This document shows, in pieces, positions 16,159-25,304 of a DNA stretch of 64,000 nt (the first letter of the stretch is position 1; each line of letters opens with the position of its first letter). The translations under genes and the position numbers were made by a program. Under the pieces are notes generated by a model that did no database searches, had not been told where the DNA came from, and was given only the letters and a program-made list of their open reading frames with translations. Source of the stretch: Terribium retamae. Lineage in GTDB: Bacteria; Pseudomonadota; Alphaproteobacteria; Rhizobiales; Rhizobiaceae. The DNA lies in the NCBI RefSeq assembly GCF_022347545.1, contig NZ_JAKREW010000013.1, forward strand, positions 62,001 through 126,000. Direction: 5' to 3'.

Positions 16159-16659
16159 ATGGTTGACGATGTCGTTCGAGAACTGGGCTATCTCACGCTC
16201 GGCAGCCGCTTCAGGCGGATCGGCGAGCGTCTCCAGTCGGAAGTGCAACAGGTACTGGACGAGTTGGGACTGCCGGTGCAGAGCAGCCAGTTGCCTGCCC
16301 TGGCTGCCGTCGATCGACTTGGTCCTCTGACGGTCGGCGAACTGGCAGAGGCCGTGGGCATCACCCAGCCCGGTGCCACACGCCTCATGACGCAGTTGAG
16401 CGAAAGCGGACTGGTCGATGTCCGGCAGTCCTCAGAAGACCAGCGACGCCGGCTCATCAGCCTGACGGACAAGGGACGCCAGCTTGTTGAAACCTCGAAA
16501 CGCGATGTCTGGCCCCGCATCGATACCGCCGTGGCGGAAATCTGCGCCGATCTGACCGGCCCGCTGCTCGAGCAATTGACTGCCATCGAGCACCATCTCG
16601 AGGCAACCCCACTTCACCGCCGTATCGCGAGGCAACCCCATGACCAGCCATCCGCTTGA
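16159..16659 (+). CDS. MarR family transcriptional regulator
   Basis: Encodes 166 aa with a winged helix-turn-helix domain in the middle: TVGELAEAVGITQPGATRLMTQLSESGLV, then the wing SSEDQRRRLISLTDKGRQLV. The flanking N- and C-terminal helices would form the dimer interface. The promoter at 16100-16138 carries a palindrome over the -10 box, indicating autoregulation. The GNAT gene starts 20 bp before this gene's stop, so the two are one transcriptional and translational unit. The ligand is unknown. Confidence 0.9.
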   Translation: MVDDVVRELGYLTLGSRFRRIGERLQSEVQQVLDELGLPVQSSQLPALAAVDRLGPLTVGELAEAVGITQPGATRLMTQLSESGLVDVRQSSEDQRRRLISLTDKGRQLVETSKRDVWPRIDTAVAEICADLTGPLLEQLTAIEHHLEATPLHRRIARQPHDQPSA

Positions 16660-17356
16660 TCGCCCTATCTGGAACGCCCTCGCTACGCGCCATGCCCACC
16701 TGTCCGAGGGCGGCACGCGGGCAAAATGCTATCAACCATCCGTCGCTGCCTTTGCCGCATCACACGATGACTCCCCTGCCGCTCTGCAGGCACTTGCTGA
16801 TCTGTCTTTTGACGGACGAAATCTGCTTTTTCTTCAAGCCGATGCCGTCGTCGTGCCACCCGGCATGGTAGCCGTGTCCCACGCGGCCGCGGTGCAGATG
16901 ACTACGAACCGACCGCTGGAGATCGAACAGGACGAGCGGATCGAACTTCTCGGCCAGTCCGATATCCCTGCGATGCGGGCATTGGCGGAGCTGACCAAAC
17001 CCGGCCCCTTCACGGCACGGGCGCTCGAACTGGGGGCATTCTGGGGAGTGAAGGAGAATGGCCGGTTGCTCGCCATGGCAGGCGAACGCCTGAAACCGCA
17101 AGGTTTCAGCGAGATCAGCGGCGTGTGTTCACATCCCGATGCCCGCGGCCGAGGTCTTGCCAAACGACTGTCGATAGCGGTGGCGGGCCGCATCATCGAG
17201 CGTGGCGAACAGCCATTCCTGCACGCCTATGCAACGAACACAGCCGCGATCGCGCTTTACGAATCCATCGGTTTCTCAGTGCGTTCGGTCATGCATGTCG
17301 CTGTCTTGCAGCGCGCGCCAACCAATCAAGGAACCGTCTTCGCAGAAGGGTCATAG
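16640..17356 (+). CDS. GNAT family N-acetyltransferase (FR47-like)
   Basis: Encodes 238 aa. The C-terminal GNAT domain (about 100-225) contains the acetyl-CoA loop ISGVCSHPDARGRGLAKRL and the late motif PFLHAYATNTAAIALYESIGF. The N-terminal 100 residues are not recognised and may bind the acceptor. The ATG at 16640 lies inside the end of marR (20-bp overlap), so expression follows the MarR promoter. The acceptor could be a small molecule sensed by the MarR protein; that is inference from the coupling only. Confidence 0.85.
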   Translation: MTSHPLDRPIWNALATRHAHLSEGGTRAKCYQPSVAAFAASHDDSPAALQALADLSFDGRNLLFLQADAVVVPPGMVAVSHAAAVQMTTNRPLEIEQDERIELLGQSDIPAMRALAELTKPGPFTARALELGAFWGVKENGRLLAMAGERLKPQGFSEISGVCSHPDARGRGLAKRLSIAVAGRIIERGEQPFLHAYATNTAAIALYESIGFSVRSVMHVAVLQRAPTNQGTVFAEGS

Positions 17357-17476
17357 CTTGTTGTCCACGGCCGGTGACTTAGGTTTGACACATTCGGCTG
17401 GTTTCTGTGTGTTTCCGTCGCCGCACACGGCCGCCGCATGGGAACGGCGTACAACAACAAACAATGAGGACCATCA

Positions 17477-17725
17477 ATGCGTACCCTGCTCGGCGCAATT
17501 GCCGCCACCATGCTTGTCGTTACCGCCGCTTTCGCGGGCCAGGCCGAAGGCAAGATCAAGAAGGTCGACAAGGAAACGCTGACGCTGACGCTGGACAACG
17601 GCAAATCTTACAAGCTGAATGCCGAGATGGACCTGGAAGCCCTTACACCGGGCACAGATATCGTCATTGCCTATGATGTGAGCAATGGCGAAAACGTCAT
17701 CACGGACATGGAGCTGCCGCAGTAA
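17477..17725 (+). CDS. DUF1344 family exported protein
   Basis: Encodes 82 aa. A signal peptide (MRTLLGAIAATMLVVTAAFA) is followed by a small beta-rich domain beginning GQAEGKIKKVDKETLTLTLDNG, the DUF1344 pattern. The family is periplasmic and of unknown function. The ATG at 17477 is preceded by TGAGGACC. The 120-bp upstream gap has TTGACA near 17386 but no convincing -10. It converges on the histidine phosphatase gene with a 16-bp gap. Confidence 0.85.
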   Translation: MRTLLGAIAATMLVVTAAFAGQAEGKIKKVDKETLTLTLDNGKSYKLNAEMDLEALTPGTDIVIAYDVSNGENVITDMELPQ

Positions 17726-17741
17726 GGCAAGCGCGACCGCT

Positions 17742-18332
17742 CTAGATCCATTCCAGACGACGGCCCTGAACCCTCAGAACGCGATCTTGCGGAATTTCCA
17801 GCGAAGCCGCTTCATCCTTTGAAGCACCGCTAATCATTCGAAACAGACAGCGTATGACGCCGCCATGCGTGACACAGACCGTGTCGCGCTCCATGGCTTG
17901 GAAAACGGGTTGGATGCGCGACAGCAGCTTCTGGTAACTTTCCGCACCGGCGCCGGGTGGCGTGAAATCCCATTTGTCCTCGCCTCGAGCGCGGCTTGCA
18001 CCCGGGTAGCGAACTTCCAGCTCGGGATAGGTGAAACCTTGCCAGTCGCCGAAGTTGAGTTCGACCAAACGGTCGTCGGTGCGATAGCCTGCCGGGTCAA
18101 GCCCCATAGCCGAGCGCATCAACTCCATAGTCTTGCATGTGCGCACCATCGGGCTCGAAACGTAATCGAAGGTACTCTTCGCATCGCCGATCAACCCGGC
18201 GAGCTTGCTCCCATTCTCCGACGCTTGCCGCCGGCCGATATCGTTGAGATCGGTATCGGCCTGTCCCTGCAGACGGTGCTCCGCGTTCCAGTCGGTCTGA
18301 CCGTGGCGCACGACATAAATTAGCGCAGACAT
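17742..18332 (-). CDS. histidine phosphatase family protein (phosphoglycerate mutase-like)
   Basis: Encodes 196 aa from the ATG at 18332. The phosphohistidine motif RHGQTDWN is at residues 9-16, and the second active-site His lies in THGGVIRCLF near 160. The length and the missing mutase-specific loop suggest a broad-specificity phosphatase rather than a true phosphoglycerate mutase. Its start is 49 bp after the fabI stop on the same strand, so it is probably in the fabI operon. GGAGG lies 13 nt upstream of the start, which is somewhat far. The substrate is unknown. Confidence 0.88.
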   Translation of the reverse strand: MSALIYVVRHGQTDWNAEHRLQGQADTDLNDIGRRQASENGSKLAGLIGDAKSTFDYVSSPMVRTCKTMELMRSAMGLDPAGYRTDDRLVELNFGDWQGFTYPELEVRYPGASRARGEDKWDFTPPGAGAESYQKLLSRIQPVFQAMERDTVCVTHGGVIRCLFRMISGASKDEAASLEIPQDRVLRVQGRRLEWI

Positions 18333-18381
18333 GGCGCGCGAAGAACCTCCGCTGGAAGCTGGAAATGCCGGAGAGGAAATC

Positions 18382-19200
18382 TCAGTCCTTGAGAACCGAG
18401 ATATCCGGCGCATCGACGGCCTTCATGCCGACGACGTGGTAGCCTGAATCGACATGGTGAACCTCGCCGGTGACACCGCGCGACAGGTCCGACAGGAGAT
18501 AAAGCCCCGAATCCCCGACCTCTTCCGGCGAGACCGTACGCTTCAGCGGCGCGTTGTATTCGTTCCACTTCAAAATGTAACGGAAATCGCCGATGCCGGA
18601 AGCAGCCAGGGTTTTGATCGGACCAGCCGAGATCGCGTTGACGCGGATGCCCTTGGCGCCGAGGTCGACAGCCAGATAGCGCACCGAAGCCTCAAGCGCC
18701 GCCTTGGCCACACCCATGACATTGTAGTGCGGCATAACCTTCTCGGCGCCATAATAGGTCAATGTCAGCATCGAACCGCCATTGGTCATCAGCGGCTCGG
18801 CGCGCTTGGCGATGGTGGTGAAGGAGAACACCGAGATGTCCATCGTGCGCAGGAAGTTCTCGCGGGTGGTCTCGACATAGCGGCCCGTCAGTTCCTCCTT
18901 GTCGGAAAAAGCAATGGCGTGCACCACGAAGTCGATCCGGTCCCACAGCTTGCCGACATTTTCGAACACAGTGTCCAGGCTTTCCGGATCGGTGACGTCA
19001 CAATGGCCTACGACGTGAGCGCCGAGCTCTTCCGCCAAAGGCTCGACGCGCTTCTTGAAGGCTTCGCCCTGATAGGTCAGCGCAACCTCCGCGCCATGAT
19101 CTACACAGGCCTTGGCGATGCCGTAGGCGATCGAACGGTTGTTGGCGACGCCCAGGATAAGGCCGCGCTTGCCGGCCATCAGGCCCTGTCCACCCACCAT
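18382..19200 (-). CDS. fabI: enoyl-[acyl-carrier-protein] reductase (NADH), FabI
   Basis: Encodes 272 aa, close to E. coli FabI. It reduces trans-2-enoyl-ACP in the last step of each fatty-acid elongation cycle. The nucleotide site GVANNRSIAYGIAKA (18-32) replaces the usual SDR glycine motif. The catalytic residues Tyr149, Tyr159 and Lys166 (YNVMGVAK) match the FabI spacing. The start at 19200 was chosen by GGAG 9 nt upstream and by length; an ATG seven codons later and one 22 codons earlier are alternatives. A single FabI implies likely triclosan sensitivity unless other isozymes exist elsewhere. Confidence 0.95.
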   Translation of the reverse strand: MVGGQGLMAGKRGLILGVANNRSIAYGIAKACVDHGAEVALTYQGEAFKKRVEPLAEELGAHVVGHCDVTDPESLDTVFENVGKLWDRIDFVVHAIAFSDKEELTGRYVETTRENFLRTMDISVFSFTTIAKRAEPLMTNGGSMLTLTYYGAEKVMPHYNVMGVAKAALEASVRYLAVDLGAKGIRVNAISAGPIKTLAASGIGDFRYILKWNEYNAPLKRTVSPEEVGDSGLYLLSDLSRGVTGEVHHVDSGYHVVGMKAVDAPDISVLKD

Positions 19201-19291
19201 ATGAGCGTTCTCCGCATGCTGATCCGCTTTGAATTGCCCTATCGCACAGGCGGTTGATGCCTTCAAGCGATGATGACAGGGCGCAACGCTT

Positions 19292-19313
19292 TACCGGCTG
19301 CGTTTAGCCGGTA
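19292..19313 (-). terminator. hairpin just after the GNAT gene
   Basis: TACCGGCT / AGCCGGTA form an 8-bp stem with a 6-nt loop directly after the GNAT stop codon (leftward transcript). There is no U-run after it, so it is a weak terminator or an mRNA 3'-end structure. Confidence 0.45.
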
Positions 19314-19775
19314 TCAGAATAGCCGGCGATAGACGACAAAACCCGAGCGTTCGGCGATTTGATCGTAGAGCCGCATCGCCGTCTGATTGGTTTCGTGCGT
19401 CTGCCAGTACACCCGGCCCGAACCGAGTTCGCGGGTGCGGTCATAGACTTCCTCGATCAGCGCCTTGCCGATTCCCCTGCCGCGAGCCTCCGGCACCGTG
19501 AACAGATCCTGTAGATAGCAGACGGGTTCGATCGCAGTGGTGGAGCGATGGAAAAGATAATGGGTCAGGCCGAGCAAGCGGTCGCCGCTCTCGGCCACCA
19601 GTGCATGCACCGGTTCATAGGCGTCAAAGAAACGCGACCATGTCATCTGAGTTATGGCGTTAGGAAGCGCTGTCGGTCCCGAGCGCCCATAAAAGGCGTT
19701 GTAGCCTTCCCAGAGCGGCAGCCACCGAACGAAATCCTGTTGAGCAACCGGGCGAATGACAATTTTTGAAGACAT
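19314..19775 (-). CDS. GNAT family N-acetyltransferase
   Basis: Encodes 153 aa, a single GNAT domain. The acetyl-CoA loop is YLQDLFTVPEARGRGIGKALI (about 88-108), followed by VYWQTHETNQTAMRLYDQI and a C-terminal SGFVVYRRLF. The family acetylates amino groups of varied small molecules or peptides; specificity cannot be read here. It lies between dnaJ-type and fabI genes on the same strand, with hairpins on both sides (19781-19809 and 19292-19313), suggesting its own transcript. Confidence 0.85.
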   Translation of the reverse strand: MSSKIVIRPVAQQDFVRWLPLWEGYNAFYGRSGPTALPNAITQMTWSRFFDAYEPVHALVAESGDRLLGLTHYLFHRSTTAIEPVCYLQDLFTVPEARGRGIGKALIEEVYDRTRELGSGRVYWQTHETNQTAMRLYDQIAERSGFVVYRRLF

Positions 19776-19780
19776 TTAAG

Positions 19781-19809
19781 AATGCCGCTGCTGTGACAAC
19801 AGCGGCATT
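19781..19809. terminator. hairpin terminator after the DnaJ-type gene
   Basis: AATGCCGCTG and CAGCGGCATT form a perfect 10-bp stem with a 9-nt loop, 75 bp downstream of the DnaJ-type stop and 5 bp upstream of the GNAT start. The U-run after it on the minus strand is poor (CTTAAATGTCTT). Confidence 0.6.
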
Positions 19810-19884
19810 GCTACCGGCAAACAGGGTCGGGGCAATGGATCGGCTGCGCCAATTTCTTGGACCAGACTAACCCGGCTCGACGGA

Positions 19885-20817
19885 TCAGCCCTGCTTCTTG
19901 ACCAGGGCCTCCAGATCGGGATCACCGCCTTCCGGCAGCATGATGCGGACATGGACGTAGAGATCGCCGTGGCCACCTGCCTTTTCCGGCAGGCCGCGAC
20001 CTTTGATCCGCAAAACCTTGTCGGAACTCGACCAGGCCGGCACAGCGAGCGCAATGCGTCCGGTCGGCGTCTCGACCGCCACCTTGGCGCCGAGAACAGC
20101 ATCATGCAGCGATACAGGGAGATCGGCATGCAGGTCCCGGCCCTCCACGCGATAGCGCGGGTGGCGGCGGAACCTCACCTTGATCAGCGCATCGCCCGGC
20201 TGGCCATAGCCCTGCTCGCCCTGACCCTTGAGGCGGATGGTTTGTCCGTCTTCGACATAGTTCGGCAACTTCACCGCGATCTTGCGGCCATCTGGGAAGA
20301 TAGCCGTCACCTTTTCGGCGGCCGCTGCTTCTTCGATGGTAATATCGAGTGCCACGTTGAGATCCCCTCCCGTGGGGGCCTGCCTGCGGCGCTCGCCGCC
20401 TGCACCACCCATGCCGCCGGGACGTTGCTGGTTGAAGGCGTCACCGAAAATCTGGCTGAAGATGTCGCCTGCACCATCGCCGAACGGACTGCCACCGGAA
20501 GAGCGGAATTCGAAATGTGACGCGCCCGGGCCCTGCTGGCGCCGGAAACCGGCAAAGGGGTCGCCGCCCGCGCCCTCGAAGCCCTGAAAGCGTGGTTTGC
20601 CATCGGCGTCGATCTCGCCACGGTCAAAGGCCGCGCGCGTCTTCTCATCGCCGAGAATCTCGTACGCCTGATTTGCCGCGGCGAAGCGGTCCTTGGCCTT
20701 GGGATCGTTCGGGTTCTGGTCCGGGTGGTGCTTTTTGGCGAGTTTCCGGAACGCCGACTTTATGTCCTTGGACGAAGCGTTCCTGGCAACTCCCAGCACC
20801 TCATAGGGGTCGCGCAT
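19885..20817 (-). CDS. DnaJ-type co-chaperone without zinc finger (CbpA-like)
   Basis: Encodes 310 aa. The J domain (residues 1-65) has the HPD motif in [13 protein letters not shown] Gly/Phe-rich linker (about 70-150) follows, then the two C-terminal substrate-binding domains. The four CxxCxGxG zinc repeats of true DnaJ are absent, so it is a class II/CbpA-type Hsp40 that would stimulate DnaK. The start is the ATG at 20817; a TTG one codon earlier is less likely. It lies in the pdxH-dnaJ-fabI neighbourhood remembered from rhizobia. Confidence 0.92.
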   Translation of the reverse strand: MRDPYEVLGVARNASSKDIKSAFRKLAKKHHPDQNPNDPKAKDRFAAANQAYEILGDEKTRAAFDRGEIDADGKPRFQGFEGAGGDPFAGFRRQQGPGASHFEFRSSGGSPFGDGAGDIFSQIFGDAFNQQRPGGMGGAGGERRRQAPTGGDLNVALDITIEEAAAAEKVTAIFPDGRKIAVKLPNYVEDGQTIRLKGQGEQGYGQPGDALIKVRFRRHPRYRVEGRDLHADLPVSLHDAVLGAKVAVETPTGRIALAVPAWSSSDKVLRIKGRGLPEKAGGHGDLYVHVRIMLPEGGDPDLEALVKKQG

Positions 20818-20911
20818 CAATCCTGCTCGTTAAATGGGTGAATTCAGAGTTGGTTCCTATATGCGCCCTGATAGGAAGAAATTCCAGTGGTCGCGTGCGG
20901 ATTGGAGAAAT

Positions 20912-21382
20912 TCACAGCGCCTTGAAATCCTGCATCTGCCAAGCGCCGGTGCCGGTCATGCAGATCGAGGCCCTATACATCGCCACGCCGTCATAGCTTT
21001 CGCGCGAAACCTCGAACCGCCGGCAGCGTCCGTTAGAGGCATCACCTGTCTCGGCCAGAGCGGTGATGGTGCCGCGCGAACCCGTCTGAGCATTGGCCCA
21101 GGGAACACTCTGCCCGGCAAGCCCCTGCAGATCGGCGGAAGATGCGGCGTTGCTGATCGTGGTCTGATCGGAAGCCATGCCGGGATCCGCCGCGTCGGCA
21201 GTCGGGGTGGTGGCAACGGATCCAGTTATGATGGAGCGGTCGACCTCGGCTTTTTCCAGGTTGAAGCCGCCAGCGCCGCATCCGGCGAGCAAAAGCAGCA
21301 AGCAAGGTGCCGCCGTCCTGAGACAGGACGAAAGGAAAGTGCCCACTGGCCGGCTGTCAAAATGGTGCGCGATGCGCGACAA
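20912..21382 (-). CDS. surface lipoprotein, RT0821/Lpp0805-like (17-kDa antigen type)
   Basis: Encodes 156 aa. The lipobox LLLLLAGC gives a lipid-modified Cys near residue 35. The mature part contains [31 protein letters not shown] and an ending WQMQDFKAL, the pattern of the rickettsial 17-kDa/RT0821 surface family. The start is uncertain: TTG at 21382 has GAGGAA 8 nt upstream, whereas GTG at 21346 gives a more ordinary 22-residue signal peptide but has no Shine-Dalgarno. It is divergent from pdxH, with only 37 bp between the starts. Confidence 0.72.
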   Translation of the reverse strand: MSRIAHHFDSRPVGTFLSSCLRTAAPCLLLLLAGCGAGGFNLEKAEVDRSIITGSVATTPTADAADPGMASDQTTISNAASSADLQGLAGQSVPWANAQTGSRGTITALAETGDASNGRCRRFEVSRESYDGVAMYRASICMTGTGAWQMQDFKAL

Positions 21383-21419
21383 TCGGCAAATTCCTCGGCC
21401 AGTTCACATCGGAAAAACT

Positions 21420-22037
21420 ATGAACGAGACAGTCTTAACAACAGGTGACTTTACCGAGAGCGGAGAGCCCTTCCGGCTTTTCGCCGCCTGGCTGGACGAC
21501 GCCTCGAAATCGGAGCCAAACGACCCCAATGGCGTGGCGCTCGCAACCGTTGATGCCGACGGCATGCCGGATGTCCGCATGGTTCTGCTCAAGGGTTTCG
21601 ACGAGCATGGATTTGTCTTCTATACGAATTTCGAAAGCGCCAAGGGCCGCGAGATTCTGGCCAACATGAAGGCAGCGATGTGCTTCCACTGGAAGTCGCT
21701 GCGCCGCCAGGTGCGCGTGCGCGGACCGGTGGAAATCGTGTCCGACGCAGAAGCCGATGCCTATTACGCATCACGCCCGCGTGGCAGCCGGATCGGCGCC
21801 TGGGCTTCGAAGCAATCGCGCCCGCTGGAGAGCCGGTTCGCGCTGGAAAAAGCGGTCGCCGAATATACGGCCCGCTATGCCATCGGCGAAATCCCGCGCC
21901 CCAAGCACTGGTCGGGGTTCCGCATCGTGCCGCAGACGATCGAATTCTGGCACGACCGCCCGTTCAGGCTGCACGATCGCATCGTATTCAGCCGCAATGC
22001 CGATGGCGGTTGGGAAAAGAGCCGCCTCTATCCATGA
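21420..22037 (+). CDS. pdxH: pyridoxamine 5'-phosphate oxidase
   Basis: Encodes 205 aa. It oxidises pyridoxamine or pyridoxine 5'-phosphate to pyridoxal 5'-phosphate with FMN. The FMN-binding [20 protein letters not shown] and [12 protein letters not shown] segments are present, and the C-terminal signature is complete ([14 protein letters not shown], with WEKSRLYP at the end). The start at 21420 ([11 protein letters not shown]) gives the normal family length; a longer open frame upstream overlaps the divergent lipoprotein gene and was not used. The Shine-Dalgarno is weak. Confidence 0.96.
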   Translation: MNETVLTTGDFTESGEPFRLFAAWLDDASKSEPNDPNGVALATVDADGMPDVRMVLLKGFDEHGFVFYTNFESAKGREILANMKAAMCFHWKSLRRQVRVRGPVEIVSDAEADAYYASRPRGSRIGAWASKQSRPLESRFALEKAVAEYTARYAIGEIPRPKHWSGFRIVPQTIEFWHDRPFRLHDRIVFSRNADGGWEKSRLYP

Positions 22038-22212
22038 TAGTCACCCGCATCGACCGAGCATCATTGTGGCGCCCGCAGTCATCGGCAACCTTTATTCTGG
22101 GGCTCCGGTTTGTCCTGACATTACAAATATTTAATGCAAACGTTCAGCTTCGGTTCACACCTCGGCTGCGAAGCTCCCCGCATCCGAAGTTTCTAACCAA
22201 ACGAGGAATGCG

Positions 22213-22659
22213 ATGAAAAAGCTTCTTTCCACACTTTGCGCGGTCGCGACCGTGTTCACCAGCGTCGCCACGTCGGTGACCCCTGGCCAAGCCGCTCCCA
22301 TGCAGAGGCCGACTGTCGAAACGAATACCGACATCGTACAGGTTCAGAGCCGGCGCGGCTTCTATCGCGACGGCGACCGTTATTACTACAACGGCCACCG
22401 CGGTTACCGTTACGCGCGGCCGGGCTGGAAGCGGCACAACGGCGTATGGTTCCCGCCGGCGGCTTTCATTGCCGGCGCCATCATCGGCGGTGCGATCGCC
22501 AACCAGGGACGCCCCGTCTATCGCCCAGCCTATCCGGCACGGCTCAGCAACGCGCATGTGCGCTGGTGCTACGACCGCTACCGCTCCTACCGCGTGTCGG
22601 ACAACACCTTCCAGCCCAACTATGGGCCACGCCAGCAGTGCATCTCGCCGTACCGGTAA
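22213..22659 (+). CDS. BA14K family exported protein
   Basis: Encodes 148 aa. After a signal peptide (to about residue 27, GQAAPMQ) there is a Tyr/Arg/Gly-rich segment (RDGDRYYYNGHRGYRYARPGW), a short hydrophobic stretch FIAGAIIGGAIAN, and the C-terminal BA14K motif HVRWCYDRYRSYRVSDNTF ending in GPRQQCISPYR. The family is named for a Brucella immunoreactive, lectin-like protein. The location is envelope or periplasm; the function is unknown. A strong terminator follows. Confidence 0.88.
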   Translation: MKKLLSTLCAVATVFTSVATSVTPGQAAPMQRPTVETNTDIVQVQSRRGFYRDGDRYYYNGHRGYRYARPGWKRHNGVWFPPAAFIAGAIIGGAIANQGRPVYRPAYPARLSNAHVRWCYDRYRSYRVSDNTFQPNYGPRQQCISPYR

Positions 22660-22686
22660 GCAGATAACAGGATCTGCCATCAGAAC

Positions 22687-22722
22687 CATCGGCCCGGAAT
22701 CGGAATCGATTCCGGGCCGATG
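22687..22722. terminator. strong bidirectional-type terminator hairpin
   Basis: CATCGGCCCGGAATCG and its exact complement make a 16-bp stem with a GAAT loop. It lies between the ends of the convergent BA14K and crotonase genes. U-runs on both sides are short, but the stem is the most stable seen in the window. Confidence 0.8.
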
Positions 22723-22753
22723 CTTGATTCAGAGTGTTAGAGGGTCTCTGCGC

Positions 22754-23509
22754 TCAGCCTGCCTTCTTGCGGTCCATGAAAGCCACGAAAGCGGCGCGAG
22801 CCTCGTCTGACTTGAGGCGCTCGCCGAAATGCCGGCCCTCCTCCTCGATCCGTGCAATGATCTCCTCGCGTGAGCCCAGCATCAGATCGCGGGCGATCTT
22901 CAAAGCCTGCGGTGGCTTGGCCGCGATCTCGTCGGCCTTGGCAAGCACCGCTGCCTCCAGCGTATCCTCGCCGACGATCGCGTAGATCAGGCCCGATGCT
23001 TTGGCACGCTCCGCCGAGAAGCCTTCCCCTAGCCCAAGCAGTGCAAATGCATCCTGGCGGCCGACGATGCGCGGCACGAGCAGGCTGGACGCCGCCTCCG
23101 GTACAAGGCCAAGGTCGACAAAGGGAGTGCGGAAGACGGTACGCGGCGTCGCGAAAGTAAGATCGCAATGAAGGTTGAGCGTGGTGCCGATGCCGACGGC
23201 AATGCCGTCGACACCCGACAGCAAGGGCTTCTGCGCCCGCGCCAGGGCGAGGAGGAAGTCCCACACTTCCCGGCCACCCTCGCCGCCGGTGGCAACAGCC
23301 AGGAAATCGGCAAGATCATTGCCGGCAGAAAATGCGCCGGGGACACCGAAGAATACGGTGGCACGCACCAATGGATCAGCGTCCGCCTCGGCCAAAGCCG
23401 CCGCCATCGCTGCATACATGGCGCGGGTCAGCGCGTTCTTCTTGTCGGCTCGGTTCATGCGGATGACCTGAACCGCGCCCAGGCGCTCGACTACGATGTG
23501 ATCCGTCAC
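22754..23509 (-). CDS. enoyl-CoA hydratase/isomerase family protein
   Basis: Encodes 251 aa of the crotonase fold, starting at a GTG (23509) with AAGGA 8 nt upstream. The oxyanion-hole segments GAFSAGNDLADF and VDGIAVGIGTTL are present. The active-site region reads TPFVDLGLVPEAASS: the second catalytic Glu is there (PEAAS) but the first is replaced by Phe. That is commoner in enoyl-CoA isomerases and other crotonases than in true hydratases. It lies 25 bp downstream of an acyl-CoA dehydrogenase on the same strand, so both probably serve one acyl-CoA degradation route. Confidence 0.9.
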   Translation of the reverse strand: MTDHIVVERLGAVQVIRMNRADKKNALTRAMYAAMAAALAEADADPLVRATVFFGVPGAFSAGNDLADFLAVATGGEGGREVWDFLLALARAQKPLLSGVDGIAVGIGTTLNLHCDLTFATPRTVFRTPFVDLGLVPEAASSLLVPRIVGRQDAFALLGLGEGFSAERAKASGLIYAIVGEDTLEAAVLAKADEIAAKPPQALKIARDLMLGSREEIIARIEEEGRHFGERLKSDEARAAFVAFMDRKKAG

Positions 23510-23534
23510 GATTGTCTTCCTTCTTGCGAAATGA

Positions 23535-25304
23535 TCAGGCCGAAATCAGCGCCCTGCCGGCTTCCGCCAAGCTTTCAGCACCGCCAAGCACGCGCTCCTT
23601 GAGCGTGACGCTCTCGCCCAGCATGTTCTCTGTATAGAAACGGCAGAGCGGTTGGCGCTGCTCGGAAGCGAGCGCGCCGCGGGCGAGATAGGCTCCGCCC
23701 GCTGCGAGCGAAATGAGCCTGAGATAGGGTGTGGCACCGGCAAGAGCGGCTGCCTGACCGCCATCGGCCAGGCGCGCCTGCAGGAAATTTGTCGCTTCCG
23801 TAAGATCGGCCAGTGCACGATCCAGCAGGTTTGCCGTGCGACCGAAACCGGGACGGTTCGATGCTCGCACGTCGGCGGCCACGGCCTTCAGCTCATCGAT
23901 ATAGCCGTGCACATGCTGGCCGTTGCCCAGCGGCAGCTTGCGCGTGACGAGATCGATCGCCTGGATGCCATTTGTGCCTTCATAGATCGGCGCGATGCGC
24001 GCATCGCGATAGTAGGCGGCTGCGCCTGTCTCTTCGATGAACCCCATGCCGCCATGAATCTGCACACCGAGCGACGCCACATCGACGCCGGCATCTGTCG
24101 AAAAGGCTTTGGCGAGCGGGGTCAACAGATTGGCACGGTCGCGCCAGTGGCCAGCAGCTTCACCCTCTGAAACATGCGCCATGTCGAGTGCGTGCGCGCA
24201 GGAATAGCTGATCGAACGCGCGATCTCGGTCAGCACCTTCATGGTGAGCAGATTGCGCTGCACATCGGGGTGATGAACGATGGGAGCCATGCCGTTGCCG
24301 GTATAGCTGGCTGCCTTGCCCTGCCGGCGCTCATTGGCATAGGCAAGCGCCTTCTGATACGCGGCCTCGGCTACCGCCACGCCCTGCATGCCGACTGCGA
24401 GGCGGGCATTGTTCATCATGGTGAACATGCAGGCGAGGCCCTTGTTCTCCTCACCGATCAACCAGCCTATGGCGCCGGGCGCAGCACCACCAAAACCATC
24501 GCCATAGATCATGGTGCAGGTCGGCGAGGCATGGATGCCGAGCTTGTGTTCGATGCCGGAACAGAACACATCGTTGCGGGGTCCCAGCGAACCGTCGTCA
24601 TTGACCAGGAACTTCGGCACCAGAAACAGCGAAATGCCGCGGGTACCGGCTGGCGCGTCGGGCAGGCGCGCAAGCACCAGATGCACGATGTTGTCGGTGA
24701 AGTCGTGCTCGCCATAGGTGATGAATATCTTCTGGCCGAAAATACGATAGGTGCCGTCTCCTGCGGGCTCGGCGCGCGAGCGCAGGGCAGCCAGATCGGA
24801 ACCGGCCTGCGGCTCCGTCAGGTTCATCGTGCCCATCCACTCGCCGGAAACCAGCTTGGCGAGGTATTTAGCCTTCAATTCGTCCGACGCATGCTTGTGC
24901 AGCGCCTCGACCGCACCCATGGTCAGGGTCGGTCCGATGCCGAAGGCCATGGCCGCCGAATTCCACATTTCGAGTGCCGCGACGCCAAGCATGGTCGGCA
25001 GTGCCTGCCCGCCGAACTCCTCAGGCGCGGATAGACCGTTCCAGCCGCCTTCGATCCAACGTCTGTAAAGATCTTTCCAGCCCGCCGGCATGGTCACGGC
25101 AGCGTCCTTCAGCACCGCCCCGGTCTCGTCGCCGATCTTATAGAGCGGGGCCACCTCATCGGTGGCGAAACGACCCGCCTCCTCCAGCACGGCATCGACC
25201 AGATCCTCGCCGAGTTCGCCGAACGATCCCGCATCGAGAGCTGATTTCAGCCCCGCGACATGCTTCAGCGTAAAGGCGATATCCGCGACCGGTGCCCGAT
25301 ACAT
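23535..25304 (-). CDS. acyl-CoA dehydrogenase (long form with C-terminal extension)
   Basis: Encodes 589 aa, longer than the roughly 380 aa of classical enzymes and typical of the subgroup with a C-terminal helical extension. FAD-binding segments include MNLTEPQAGSDLAALRS, KIFITYGEHDFTDNIVHLVLAR and the dimer/FAD motif QIHGGMGFIEETGAAAYYRDARI; the catalytic-base region is YEGTNGIQAIDL. It oxidises an acyl-CoA to the 2-enoyl-CoA, passing electrons to ETF. The ATG at 25304 is preceded by GGAGGAG. The crotonase gene follows after 25 bp. Confidence 0.93.
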   Translation of the reverse strand: MYRAPVADIAFTLKHVAGLKSALDAGSFGELGEDLVDAVLEEAGRFATDEVAPLYKIGDETGAVLKDAAVTMPAGWKDLYRRWIEGGWNGLSAPEEFGGQALPTMLGVAALEMWNSAAMAFGIGPTLTMGAVEALHKHASDELKAKYLAKLVSGEWMGTMNLTEPQAGSDLAALRSRAEPAGDGTYRIFGQKIFITYGEHDFTDNIVHLVLARLPDAPAGTRGISLFLVPKFLVNDDGSLGPRNDVFCSGIEHKLGIHASPTCTMIYGDGFGGAAPGAIGWLIGEENKGLACMFTMMNNARLAVGMQGVAVAEAAYQKALAYANERRQGKAASYTGNGMAPIVHHPDVQRNLLTMKVLTEIARSISYSCAHALDMAHVSEGEAAGHWRDRANLLTPLAKAFSTDAGVDVASLGVQIHGGMGFIEETGAAAYYRDARIAPIYEGTNGIQAIDLVTRKLPLGNGQHVHGYIDELKAVAADVRASNRPGFGRTANLLDRALADLTEATNFLQARLADGGQAAALAGATPYLRLISLAAGGAYLARGALASEQRQPLCRFYTENMLGESVTLKERVLGGAESLAEAGRALISA

